Shown here piece by piece: positions 1 to 6,869 of a stretch of 18,896 nucleotides of DNA (the first letter of the stretch is position 1; every line of letters begins with the position of its first letter). The notes under the pieces are model-generated. The model was not told the origin of the DNA. It searched no databases and saw only the letters and a program-made list of their open reading frames with translations. Origin of the DNA: Bacteroidota bacterium (lineage in GTDB: Bacteria > Bacteroidota > Bacteroidia > Bacteroidales > Rikenellaceae); assembly GCA_023413645.1 (NCBI GenBank), contig JAEZPN010000089.1, positions 1 to 18,896 of the forward strand. The letters are read 5' to 3'. The translations under genes and the position numbers were made by a program.

Positions 1-143
1 TCGTAGCAGCTGCTATTGTTCTGTGTGGCGCTGTGGTTATCCTCCGCTTCTTTGTTAAGGAGAAGCGTTGTATGCGTGGCGTGGAGTGTCAGGATATGGA
101 GACACTCGCCGAACACCACGATCCTGATCAGCTTGCTGAGTAA
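1..143 (+). CDS. C-terminal end of an inner-membrane protein (partial, unidentified)
   Basis: The frame starting at base 3 is open from the window edge and stops with TAA at 141-143, giving the last 46 residues of a protein that begins outside the window. The visible part starts with a hydrophobic stretch of about 18 residues (Val, Ala, Ile, Leu and Phe rich), which reads as the final transmembrane helix. It is followed by a basic cluster (KEKR), as expected on the cytoplasmic side, and then an acidic, His-containing tail ending DPDQLAE. This suits a transporter or other polytopic membrane protein, but the fragment is too short to name a family. A good intrinsic terminator follows 25 bases after the stop, which supports a real gene end. 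The gene converges on korB. Confidence 0.55.
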   Translation, partial: VAAAIVLCGAVVILRFFVKEKRCMRGVECQDMETLAEHHDPDQLAE

Positions 144-168
144 CGTAGATATTTCAACGTGATATGGT

Positions 169-201
169 CCCTGCAACGAAGAGTCGTTGTGGGGATTTTA
201 T
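169..201 (+). terminator. Intrinsic terminator of the gene ending at 143
   Basis: An 11-bp stem (169-179 with 184-194, including two G-U pairs) closes on the four-base loop AGAG. It is followed by ATTTTATTTAT. It lies just after the + strand gene. Confidence 0.7.
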
Positions 202-244
202 TTATATGGTCTGTAGGCGGGTGTGGATGTTTGATACTATGTCT

Positions 245-279
245 ATAAAAAAAAGGGTCGCTCCGAAGAACAACCCTTT
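245..279 (-). terminator. Intrinsic terminator of korAB with a UUCG tetraloop
   Basis: Read on the minus strand, 279-268 pairs with 263-252 to give a 12-bp stem with two G-U pairs, capped by UUCG and followed by a run of eight T. On the + strand the same two positions are C-A mismatches, so the hairpin is complete only for transcription coming from korB. Confidence 0.85.
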
Positions 280-299
280 CAATATTAATCGTTGGTCGA

Positions 300-1331
300 T
301 TACTTAATCTCCCAAGTCTGGCCTGAACGAAGAAGGTCATCAACACACTTGATCTTCGCTGCAGCCTTAACCTGCTCAACCTGCTCTGCAACCTTAACGT
401 CGTAAACGTTCTCGTCGTCAACGTCGCGGATAACACCTACTGCTACGGGGTACTCGGGGTACTTCATAGCTGCAAGCATAGAGTGGAGGGTAGTGTCAGC
501 ACACTTAGCGTCGTGTGTCAAAACATTGTCGATGGTGTAGCCGTCCTCGCCGATAGTAACGGGCTTGAGGCGCATGTTCTCGAATACGAGACCCTTGTTC
601 TTATCCTTGCCGAACAACATCTTCTCGCCGTGTACGAGGTGGATAGTGTTCTCCTCGCGAGTAGCCTTATCACCTGCAAACAAAGCGTGAGTCTTGTCGT
701 TGAAAATCATACAGTTAACCAATGCCTCAGTAACGGCCATACCCTTATGCTTAGCTGCTGCCAACAAGCACTCCTTAGTAAGCATAACCTCCTGGTCGAT
801 AGTGCGAGCGAAGAATGTACCCTTAGCACCGATAACCAACTCACCGGGTGTGAAAGGCTTCTCAACAGTACCGAAAGGTGATGTCTTAGTCACCTTACCG
901 AGCTTAGTAGTAGGAGAGTACTGACCCTTAGTCAAACCGTAGATCTCGTTGTTGAACAAGATTACGTTGAGGTCGATGTTACGACGGATGGCGTGGATGA
1001 AGTGGTTACCACCGATAGCCAATGAGTCGCCGTCACCTGTACATACCCATACTGAGAGGTCTGGGTTTGCAGTCTTGATACCTGTTGCAATAGCATTCGC
1101 ACGACCGTGGATAGTGTGGAAGCCGAAGGTCTTCATGTAGTAGATGAAACGTGAAGAGCAACCGATACCAGATACGAATGTAAATTTATTGTGGGGCTTG
1201 CCGAGTGCGTCTGCCACCTCGGGCATAGCGCGCTGCACGGCGTTAAGGATGGCGTGGTCGCCACAACCGGGACACCACTTTACCTGTTGATCGCTTTTGA
1301 AATCAGCGGGTGTATACTTAAATTCTGCCAT
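300..1331 (-). CDS. korB: 2-oxoglutarate:ferredoxin oxidoreductase subunit beta (KorB)
   Basis: Beta subunit of a 2-oxoacid:ferredoxin oxidoreductase. The enzyme oxidatively decarboxylates 2-oxoglutarate (or runs in reverse) with CoA, thiamine diphosphate and an iron-sulfur cluster, passing electrons to ferredoxin in the cytoplasm. The 343-residue protein has CPGCGDH at 20-26. The thiamine-diphosphate/Mg motif starts with GDGDS at 99-103 and continues through NNEIYGLTKGQYSPTT from 127. Cys20, Cys23, Cys58 (in GIGCSS) and Cys207 match the spacing of the four cluster ligands known in archaeal homologues. It begins 36 bases after korA, so the two genes form an operon, and it ends at a strong terminator. 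The length is normal. The 2-oxoglutarate preference is inferred from overall resemblance to Bacteroidota KorB; pyruvate or another 2-oxoacid cannot be excluded from motifs alone. Confidence 0.93.
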   Translation of the reverse strand: MAEFKYTPADFKSDQQVKWCPGCGDHAILNAVQRAMPEVADALGKPHNKFTFVSGIGCSSRFIYYMKTFGFHTIHGRANAIATGIKTANPDLSVWVCTGDGDSLAIGGNHFIHAIRRNIDLNVILFNNEIYGLTKGQYSPTTKLGKVTKTSPFGTVEKPFTPGELVIGAKGTFFARTIDQEVMLTKECLLAAAKHKGMAVTEALVNCMIFNDKTHALFAGDKATREENTIHLVHGEKMLFGKDKNKGLVFENMRLKPVTIGEDGYTIDNVLTHDAKCADTTLHSMLAAMKYPEYPVAVGVIRDVDDENVYDVKVAEQVEQVKAAAKIKCVDDLLRSGQTWEIK

Positions 1332-1367
1332 AGTTTTTCTCGTTTTAAGTTATTTGTGGTGTTACAG

Positions 1368-3215
1368 TTACAACATTGAATTAACCTTATCCTTGATCTC
1401 GATAACGGTGAAAGGCTGACCTTCAGTCTTGCCGTATGACTCGATCACAACCTCCTGGAACTGCTGACGCAAGTAGTTAGCAAACTGACCCTCGTTCAAC
1501 TCGCATACCACGATGCGCTTGTAGCGCTTCAAGGTCTCGGCTACGCCCTTCTGCAAGGGGTAGATGTAGTTGAAGTGGAGGTGAGCAACGCTCTTGCCCT
1601 CATCCTGAAGCTGCTTAACTGCGCTGTGGAGGTGACCGCGTGTACCGCCCCAACCTACAACGAGTACGTCAGCCTCGTTAGCACCAAATACCTCCAACTC
1701 GGGCAACTCCTCAGCCACGAGCTCCACCTTCTTGCGACGTGTAGTAACCATCTCCTGGTGGTTCTTAGGATCGTGTGAGATAGTACCGCGGAGCTTATCC
1801 TTCTCCAAACCGCCGATGCGGTGCTCAAGACCCTCCTTGCCGGGGAATGCCCAACCACGAGCCAACTTCTCGTTACGCTCGTATGGTAAGAATTCGCCCT
1901 CACCCTCAGCACGAGGTGCTACGATAGGAGGCACGATAGCGGGATACTCGCTCATTGAAGGAATCTTCCAAGGCTCAGAACCGTTAGCGATGAAACCGTC
2001 GGTGAGCAACATTACGGGAGTCATGTGCTCCATAGCAATCTTACTTGCCATGAATGCGTAGTGGAAACAGTCGCTTGGTGAACTTGCTGCAACAACAACC
2101 ATAGGACACTCACCATTACGGCCGTAGAGTGCCTGGTTAAGGTCGCTCTGCTCAGTCTTTGTGGGAAGACCTGTTGAAGGACCACCGCGCTGAACATCAA
2201 CAACAACCAAAGGAAGCTCTGCCATAACTGCAAGACCCATAGCCTCGCTCTTGAGCGAAATACCAGGACCTGAAGTTGTAGTAACGGCGAAGTTACCTGC
2301 GTATGCTGCACCGATAGAAGTACAGATACCTGCGATCTCATCCTCAGCCTGTACGGTCTTAACACCGAGGTCACGACGCTTAGCAAGCTCCTCGAGGATT
2401 ACAGTTGCGGGAGTGATAGGGTATGAACCGCAGAAGAGGGGAAGCCCCGACTTCTCAGAAGCAGCGCAGAAACCCCATGCAGTAGCTGTGTTACCGTTGA
2501 TTGAGCGATATACTCCCTTCTCCAACTCGGCGGGAGCTACAGTATAGTTGTTAGCAAACTGGTGTGTGTTAGCTGCGTAGTTGTAACCAGCCTCGATAAC
2601 CTTCTTGTTAGCCTCAGCTACGAGAGGGTTCTTCTTAGCGAACTTAGAGTCGAGGTAGTTCTTAGCGTAGTCATCGGGACGGTTGTACATCCAGAATACG
2701 ATACCGAGGGCAAACATATTCTTGCACTTTACAACAGCCTTGTTGTCCATGCCTGAGTCCTTGAGGGCCTCCTTAGTCATGGTTGTAATGTCGGGGATAA
2801 CGACGTTGTAGTCCTGGAGGTTGAGCTCAGTGATGGGATCCATGGTCTTGAAGCCCGCCTTTGTGATGTTATCCTCGGTCATGGTGTCGCCGTCGATGAT
2901 AACGGTAGCCGAGGGCTTGAGCCACTTGCGGTTAGCGATAAGTGCTGCGGGGTTCATAGCCACGAGCACATCGCAGTAGTCGCCAGGGTTATCTACACGT
3001 GAAGAGCCGATGTGCACCTGGAAGCCAGATACACCTGCTACAGTTCCCTGCGGAGCGCGAATCTCAGCGGGGTAGTCGGGGAAGGTAGAGATACCATTTC
3101 CGAGCAGTGCTGAAGTGTCCGAGAAGAGCGTACCGGTGAGCTGCATACCGTCACCTGAGTCACCCGAGAATCGGATAACCACATCCTGCAACTGCATAGC
3201 GTTTACTTTGTCCAT
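1368..3215 (-). CDS. korA: 2-oxoglutarate:ferredoxin oxidoreductase subunit alpha (KorA, gamma-alpha fusion)
   Basis: Alpha subunit, 615 residues, partner of the KorB encoded next. Residues about 10-195 form the gamma-type domain, beginning VIRFSGDSGDGMQ with a glycine-rich loop and carrying FPDYPAEIRAPQGT. Residues about 240-430 are the pyrimidine-binding domain, with YPITPAT at 265-271, TSGPG at 314-318 and PSTG at 346-349, which act in thiamine diphosphate and CoA/substrate binding. The C-terminal part (about 500-610) is the CoA-side domain. The fused layout and length are usual for two-subunit enzymes of this family. I chose the ATG at 3215, but Met7 (in MQLQDVV) is a possible alternative start. 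No ferredoxin gene accompanies the pair. A Bacteroidota -7 box and a palindrome lie in the upstream region. Confidence 0.93.
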   Translation of the reverse strand: MDKVNAMQLQDVVIRFSGDSGDGMQLTGTLFSDTSALLGNGISTFPDYPAEIRAPQGTVAGVSGFQVHIGSSRVDNPGDYCDVLVAMNPAALIANRKWLKPSATVIIDGDTMTEDNITKAGFKTMDPITELNLQDYNVVIPDITTMTKEALKDSGMDNKAVVKCKNMFALGIVFWMYNRPDDYAKNYLDSKFAKKNPLVAEANKKVIEAGYNYAANTHQFANNYTVAPAELEKGVYRSINGNTATAWGFCAASEKSGLPLFCGSYPITPATVILEELAKRRDLGVKTVQAEDEIAGICTSIGAAYAGNFAVTTTSGPGISLKSEAMGLAVMAELPLVVVDVQRGGPSTGLPTKTEQSDLNQALYGRNGECPMVVVAASSPSDCFHYAFMASKIAMEHMTPVMLLTDGFIANGSEPWKIPSMSEYPAIVPPIVAPRAEGEGEFLPYERNEKLARGWAFPGKEGLEHRIGGLEKDKLRGTISHDPKNHQEMVTTRRKKVELVAEELPELEVFGANEADVLVVGWGGTRGHLHSAVKQLQDEGKSVAHLHFNYIYPLQKGVAETLKRYKRIVVCELNEGQFANYLRQQFQEVVIESYGKTEGQPFTVIEIKDKVNSML

Positions 3216-3274
3216 GTTCAGTAAGTTTGTAGTTTTGTATAATTGTTTAATTGTCTTATTCCAATGGGTGTATC

Positions 3275-3297
3275 GTGCACCTTATAATAAGGTACAC
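3275..3297. promoter_or_regulatory. 23-bp inverted repeat in the korA leader (operator or RNA stem candidate)
   Basis: GTGCACCTTAT (3275-3285) and ATAAGGTACAC (3287-3297) are inverted copies with one mismatch around a single central base. The site lies just downstream of the predicted korA start of transcription, where a repressor could block initiation or a stem could form in the leader. The sequence does not match an operator I can name. Confidence 0.5.
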
Positions 3298-3309
3298 CAT
3301 AATTTCATA

Positions 3310-3344
3310 CAAATATAGTAAAAAATGTGGTACGCTGTATCAAA
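3310..3344 (-). promoter_or_regulatory. Predicted korAB promoter
   Basis: The minus strand has TATATTTG at 3317-3310, a perfect -7 box. A TTTG at 3344-3341 is the best -33 candidate, but its 23-base spacer is slightly long. The predicted start near 3303 gives a leader of roughly 90 bases. Confidence 0.6.
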
Positions 3345-3449
3345 AAATCGAAATAAATTTCCGAAAACTGCAAAATTGCATTATTGGGGTGGTAGTTTTC
3401 GCCCGAAGTGCGCTATCTGTGTCGTGAAAACTGAAGGAAAATGTAGGTC

Positions 3450-3511
3450 GAAATATAAAAGAGACATAAGGGAAGTTGCTGTCAAAATGAAGCAGAACTA
3501 CTCCTTATGTC
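3450..3511 (-). terminator. Terminator of the outer-membrane protein gene
   Basis: GACATAAGG (3463-3471) pairs with CCTTATGTC (3503-3511), with a weaker inner stem (AGTT/AACT and CTG/CAG). On the minus strand the stem is followed by TCTCTTTTATATTT. It lies 35 bases past the stop at 3546. Confidence 0.65.
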
Positions 3512-3545
3512 CCTTGTCTTGGTAACCTCTCTTACTATGTAAGTG

Positions 3546-4031
3546 TTAGAAGTTGTAGCCTATGCCTACGGCGATGATTATGGCACTGGTGTGCTCACGC
3601 GGGAAGCGTCCCATCCACTTGCCTTGTGCTGTGAAGTTCCAGTGTCCATTTATTGTGTAGGTGGTGCCGAGGCCCACGTTTAAGCCTCCCGCCCAGCCAT
3701 CTATTGCGCCTTTGTTCTCGCTTATGTCGTTGGCGCTAATGCCGACGATGGGGTACACGTGCCAATATGTCGCTATCTCCAACGGTATCTGGAAGTCGCA
3801 ATAGACATCCACCGTACTCTTCTCCTTGCAGACGTAGCTGATACCGGGCTCTACGTTGAGCCAATTTGTAATGCCGTAGTTACCGTATACACCTATGACA
3901 AAGGCGTTGGCGCGGAAGTAGTAACCCGTGCGGAAACCAAAGCGGAAGTCGCCCTGCTCCTGTGCCGAAGCACTATTTGATGCGGGTATGATTACGACGA
4001 GTGCGAAGAGTATGAGTAGTAGGCGCTTCAT
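3546..4031 (-). CDS. Small outer-membrane beta-barrel protein
   Basis: A 161-residue protein with a clear signal peptide: basic MKR, a hydrophobic core to about residue 16, and a likely cleavage after SASA at about residue 23. The mature part is a series of alternating amphipathic strands rich in Tyr, Gly, Phe and Trp (for example FGFRTGYYF and VIGVYGNYGITNWLNVEPGISY). It ends in GIGYNF with a terminal aromatic residue, a hallmark of outer-membrane barrels inserted by the Bam complex. At this size an eight-stranded OmpX/OmpW-like barrel fits. The cargo or ligand is unknown. It is a single-gene unit with its own promoter (4064-4095) and terminator (3450-3511). It is unlikely to be a lipoprotein, since I see no lipobox cysteine. 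Confidence 0.75.
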   Translation of the reverse strand: MKRLLLILFALVVIIPASNSASAQEQGDFRFGFRTGYYFRANAFVIGVYGNYGITNWLNVEPGISYVCKEKSTVDVYCDFQIPLEIATYWHVYPIVGISANDISENKGAIDGWAGGLNVGLGTTYTINGHWNFTAQGKWMGRFPREHTSAIIIAVGIGYNF

Positions 4032-4063
4032 GGTTCTATATATGTTTGGAGATTAATCCTTTA

Positions 4064-4095
4064 CAAATATATATAAAATATCTTAAACAACCAAA
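4064..4095 (-). promoter_or_regulatory. Promoter of the outer-membrane protein gene
   Basis: On the minus strand, TTTG (4095-4092), a 20-base spacer and TATATTTG (4071-4064) give a full consensus Bacteroidota promoter. The leader is about 25 bases. Confidence 0.8.
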
Positions 4096-4123
4096 CCCTC
4101 AAATGCAATTTTGCATCCGAGGG
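4096..4123 (-). terminator. Hairpin after the NifX-like gene (probable terminator)
   Basis: CCCTC (4096-4100) pairs with GAGGG (4119-4123), and ATGCAA (4103-4108) with TTGCAT (4111-4116), separated by a small internal loop. The tail on the minus strand is only moderately T-rich (TTTGGTTGTTT). It directly abuts the -33 box of the next gene. Confidence 0.6.
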
Positions 4124-4156
4124 ATCTGCAATATGTGTCGAATATGTGTTGAAATG

Positions 4157-4510
4157 CTATTTGCACTCGTGGTGGTGGCACGCCTCGCCTGAGTCCATGA
4201 CAAAACCGAGGAGGTAACCCTTAACTACTGCCTCGATGTCGCCCTTGCAACCACGTATAACCTTGATGTTGTGGCTCTGGAGCTTGTTCTTTGCACCCTC
4301 ACCCATGTTGCCTGCGAGCATAACCTCGATGCCCATGGCCTCCATGTCGGCAGCGATACCCGATTTGCAACCGCAACCCTCGGGAGAGTCGAGGCGTGAG
4401 GTAGATATAATCTTGCCATCCTCGACCTCGAAGATGGTGTAGTAGGCGCAGTGACCAAAGTGGTCGTCGATATGTCCGTCGCGTGTGGGAACTGCAATCT
4501 TCATAATCAA
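4157..4510 (-). CDS. NifX/NifB-C-terminal-like small iron-sulfur or Fe-Mo cluster-binding protein
   Basis: A 117-residue protein of the dinitrogenase iron-molybdenum cofactor biosynthesis superfamily (NifX, NafY and NifB C-terminal domain fold). Family features are the start IAVPTRDGHIDDHFGHC (HFGHC at 17-21), the strand-helix pattern, and GAKNKLQSHNIKVIRG at 73-87. Possible metal ligands are His17, His20, Cys21, Cys46 and Cys48 (GCGC), Cys88 and a C-terminal CHHHEC at 111-116. Members in non-diazotrophs are thought to bind or carry iron-sulfur or similar clusters, but the exact role is unknown. No nif gene or Mrp-type ATPase is nearby. The start may be Met1 or Met3. It follows mdh in the same direction, behind the mdh terminator, and I find no consensus promoter of its own, so expression may depend on read-through. 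Confidence 0.8.
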   Translation of the reverse strand: MIMKIAVPTRDGHIDDHFGHCAYYTIFEVEDGKIISTSRLDSPEGCGCKSGIAADMEAMGIEVMLAGNMGEGAKNKLQSHNIKVIRGCKGDIEAVVKGYLLGFVMDSGEACHHHECK

Positions 4511-4600
4511 TTAGTAATGAGTAATTAGCAATTAGTAATGTGCTTGTTGGGGGAGTAAGTAGGGAGTTTAAGATTGCCACCCTAAACTCCCTGATTACTA
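4508..4600. repeat. ATTAGTAAT-type micro-repeats and hairpin between mdh and the NifX-like gene
   Basis: CAATTAGTAATG occurs at 4508-4519 and again at 4529-4540, with the related GTAATTAG between. To the right, AGGGAGTTTA (4561-4570) is inverted at 4583-4592 (TAAACTCCCT), and TTAGTAAT (4532-4539) is inverted as ATTACTAA at 4594-4601. Together they can fold as a hairpin in the leader of the NifX-like gene. The first repeat copy overlaps the start codon. Confidence 0.55.
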
Positions 4601-4621
4601 AATCTCCTTATTCATATAATG

Positions 4622-4648
4622 AAAAACGGAGCTATGCGCTCCGCTTTT
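4622..4648 (-). terminator. Intrinsic terminator of mdh
   Basis: CGGAGC (4627-4632) pairs with GCTCCG (4638-4643) around a five-base loop and is followed by a run of five T on the minus strand. It starts five bases after the mdh stop. Confidence 0.8.
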
Positions 4649-4652
4649 CTTA

Positions 4653-5645
4653 TTAGAGGTTGGGGTTGATCTTTGACCACTCCTCGATTGCGGGAACGAT
4701 GCCGAGAGTTACCAACTCGTCACGCATCTTGCAGAGGTGTGCGTATGAAGCGTCAAGCTTTGCCAACTCCTCCTCAGTACCAACGGGCATCTTGTATGAG
4801 CAGCCGTTCTGGTCGAGAACAGTGTCCATAGCCATCATGATGTGGTTGTACTTCTCGTTTGATACGTAAGTACCTGCGGGGAAGCGGAATGCCTCGCCAC
4901 CCATCACTGAGCGAATCATCTCAACAGAGAGGTATGAGGGGCTCTGGAATGATGAACGACCGCGGAGCTTGATGATAGCTGCACCACCCTGTGTTACATC
5001 CTTCTTCATCTGCTCCCACTCCTCTGCGGGGAACTCCTCAGTACCGATGATGTCAGTGAGCTTGCGGCCAGCGATCTTTACTGCGCTGCCGAATACTGCC
5101 ATCTGCTCGCCGTGGCCACCGTAAGTTGCACAACCCTCGATCTCAGACTGCATAACATTGAACTTCTTAGCCAAAGCGCTCTTGAGACGAGTAGTGTCGA
5201 GACCAGCAAGTGTTGTAACCTGACCGGGCTTCAAACCAGAGTAGAGCAAAGTTACGAGACCAGTAAGGTCAGCGGGGTTGAAGATGATAACGACGTGCTT
5301 AACATCGGGGCAGTAAGTCTTGATGTTCTTACCGAGCTGCTCAGCGATCTCGCAGTTACCCTTCAAGAGGTCCTCACGAGTCATACCCTCCTTACGTGGA
5401 GCACCACCAGAAGAGATGATATACTTTGCATCCTTGAAAGCCTCAGCAACATCAGTTGTAGCTGTGATGTTTACGTTGTCGAAACCGCTCTGGCGCATCT
5501 CCTCTGCAACACCCTCGGGTGAGAATACATCGTAGAGGCAGATGTTAGATGTGAGGTTCATCATAAGTGCAGACTGCACCATGTTCGAGCCGATCATACC
5601 GGCAGCACCGACGATAACGAGCTTGTCGTTAGTTAGAAATGCCAT
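4653..5645 (-). CDS. mdh: Malate dehydrogenase
   Basis: NAD-dependent malate dehydrogenase (malate + NAD to oxaloacetate + NADH), cytoplasmic, 330 residues, complete. The Rossmann loop is GAAGMIGS at 13-20, with Asp39 placed to bind the NAD ribose. The mobile loop GAPRKEGMTR supplies Arg84 and Arg90. NPAD at 123-126 and LDTTR at 149-153 give the catalytic Asp150 and Arg153, and GGHGE gives the proton-relay His178. Arg at position 84, where lactate dehydrogenases have Gln, supports malate as substrate. Bacteroidales use this enzyme in the reductive or oxidative TCA branch, which fits the nearby korAB. It has its own consensus promoter 96 bases upstream and a terminator directly downstream. The next gene upstream, aroB, is divergent. 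Confidence 0.93.
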   Translation of the reverse strand: MAFLTNDKLVIVGAAGMIGSNMVQSALMMNLTSNICLYDVFSPEGVAEEMRQSGFDNVNITATTDVAEAFKDAKYIISSGGAPRKEGMTREDLLKGNCEIAEQLGKNIKTYCPDVKHVVIIFNPADLTGLVTLLYSGLKPGQVTTLAGLDTTRLKSALAKKFNVMQSEIEGCATYGGHGEQMAVFGSAVKIAGRKLTDIIGTEEFPAEEWEQMKKDVTQGGAAIIKLRGRSSFQSPSYLSVEMIRSVMGGEAFRFPAGTYVSNEKYNHIMMAMDTVLDQNGCSYKMPVGTEEELAKLDASYAHLCKMRDELVTLGIVPAIEEWSKINPNL

Positions 5646-5697
5646 AGTTGTAAATGTTTTTTAAGTTGTTATAGTTTGTAAATACTCTCAAATTTTG

Positions 5698-5737
5698 GAT
5701 GATTACACCAATACATATATTTATGTAAGCAATCATC
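5698..5737. promoter_or_regulatory. Inverted repeat in the mdh leader
   Basis: GATGATT (5698-5704) is inverted as AATCATC (5731-5737), with an inner TACAT (5712-5716) and ATGTA (5723-5727). The structure spans the predicted transcription start, so it could be an operator or a 5' stem in the mRNA. Confidence 0.4.
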
Positions 5738-5740
5738 ACG

Positions 5741-5772
5741 CAAAATTAGGAAACATTCGAGGATATTGCAAA
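5741..5772 (-). promoter_or_regulatory. mdh promoter
   Basis: Minus strand TTTG (5772-5769), 20-base spacer, TAATTTTG (5748-5741). It fits the Bacteroidota consensus fully and predicts a leader of about 90 bases. Confidence 0.8.
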
Positions 5773-5832
5773 CTTTTTCGCAAATAAAATTTGTTTTACG
5801 CCCCGCTATGACTACATTGTTGATAAAATTAT

Positions 5833-5840
5833 TACCTTTG
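5833..5840 (+). promoter_or_regulatory. Predicted -7 box of the aroB operon
   Basis: TACCTTTG lies eight bases before the aroB ATG. No good -33 TTTG sits at the right distance; TTGTTG at 5817-5822 is too close. The predicted start leaves almost no untranslated leader. Confidence 0.6.
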
Positions 5841-5848
5841 TACTACTT

Positions 5849-6862
5849 ATGGAGAGAATAATTCAAATAAACCCAGCTTCGACACTCTATGTTGGTCGTG
5901 CCGAGGAGCTCCTCGCGAGGGTGCTCCCTGAGGGTCGTACCGTTGTAATTACTGATGCCAATATCGACCGCCTATATCCTAATCTTGTGCGCCGCTTCGA
6001 GTATATCATCGTCGGCCAGGGCGAGGTGTGTAAGAGTCTGCAGACCGTAGAGCGTGTCTATCGTGAACTTATGGCGTTGGGTGCCGACCGCTCAACCTTT
6101 ATCCTGGGTATTGGTGGCGGCATCGTTACCGATATTGCGGGCTTCGTGGCTGCGACATATATGCGTGGCGTGGAGTTTGGCTTTGTCTCTACGACGCTAC
6201 TCGGTCAGGTCGATGCCTCGATAGGTGGCAAGAATGGCGTAAATGTTGCGGACTACAAAAACATGGTGGGCACCTTCCGTCAGCCACGCTTCGTTATTGC
6301 CGATGTCGAGATGTTACGCACGCTCCCCAAACGAGAGTTGCGTGCCGGCATGGCAGAGGTCGTTAAGAGTGCTATTATCGCTGATGCTGAGCTCTTCGAG
6401 CGCTTGGAGCGTTGCGGTGAGGGTATCTATAATTCGGCGGAGGATATGCAGGAGGCTATGCTTGGTGCTGTGGCTGTTAAGGCGCGTATCGTTGCTGAAG
6501 ATGAGCGTGAGGGTGGTGTGCGCCGCCTTTTGAACCTTGGTCATACGCTTGGTCACGCCATTGAGAAGTGTACGCACGATGTTAACCATGGTGAGGGCGT
6601 GGCTATCGGCATGTCACTTGTTGCCCATGCTGCGGTGCGTCGTGGTATGCTTAATGAGAATGTCGCCCAGCGTATTGATAGGGTGCTTACACAGCTCGGC
6701 CTAAGTTTGGATATGCCTTCGTCAATAAATGAAGTGTTGTGTGAGGTAAAGTATGATAAGAAAAAGAATAACAACTCAATACGCTTAATTGTGCCAAAGG
6801 GTATTGGCGAGTGCGCAGTTGAGGTGTTGTCGTTCGAGGAGTTGGAACAGATGTTTAAGTAG
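5849..6862 (+). CDS. aroB: 3-dehydroquinate synthase
   Basis: Second step of the shikimate pathway: converts DAHP to 3-dehydroquinate with NAD and a divalent metal, in the cytoplasm. The 337-residue protein is a single-domain, full-length AroB. The NAD-binding glycine motif GIGGGIVTD is at 87-95, STTLLGQVDASIGGKNGVN at 114-132, and the lysine-bearing loop follows. Predicted metal ligands are Glu170 (AGMAEVVK), His232 (in NLGHTLGHAIE) and His247 (in HGEGVAIGM), matching the Glu-His-His set of the family. The C-terminal KYDKKKNNNSIRLIVP holds the conserved Lys/Arg substrate contacts. The DJ-1 family gene starts seven bases after the stop, so the two are cotranscribed. The start is well fixed because a -7 box lies only eight bases before the ATG. 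Confidence 0.95.
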   Translation: MERIIQINPASTLYVGRAEELLARVLPEGRTVVITDANIDRLYPNLVRRFEYIIVGQGEVCKSLQTVERVYRELMALGADRSTFILGIGGGIVTDIAGFVAATYMRGVEFGFVSTTLLGQVDASIGGKNGVNVADYKNMVGTFRQPRFVIADVEMLRTLPKRELRAGMAEVVKSAIIADAELFERLERCGEGIYNSAEDMQEAMLGAVAVKARIVAEDEREGGVRRLLNLGHTLGHAIEKCTHDVNHGEGVAIGMSLVAHAAVRRGMLNENVAQRIDRVLTQLGLSLDMPSSINEVLCEVKYDKKKNNNSIRLIVPKGIGECAVEVLSFEELEQMFK

Positions 6863-6869
6863 TCTAAAT

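Larger units (their letters stand above)
3216..3545. other. Intergenic region upstream of korAB (330 bases, no gene)
   Basis: This stretch holds the korA leader with its palindrome, the korA promoter, and near its right end the terminator of the outer-membrane protein gene. A 66-codon + strand reading frame covers 3325-3525, but it runs through the promoter spacer and the terminator and has no recognisable content, so I do not call it a gene. Confidence 0.6.

Noticed and set aside
3325..3525. A 66-codon + strand frame between korA and the barrel protein
   Set aside because: It runs through the -33 region of korA and the terminator of the neighbouring gene, with no recognisable domain or signal.
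3369..4116. TGCAAAATTGCAT (3369-3381) matching inverted ATGCAATTTTGCA (4103-4115) around the barrel protein gene
   Set aside because: The motif is itself nearly palindromic and AT-rich, so an inverted match is easily chance. The right copy is explained as part of a terminator.
6789..6869. A longer N-terminus for the DJ-1 family protein
   Set aside because: The in-frame ATG at 6789 lies inside aroB and adds residues that do not resemble the family, which normally begins right before the K-R-V-Y-I-F-L-A strand.
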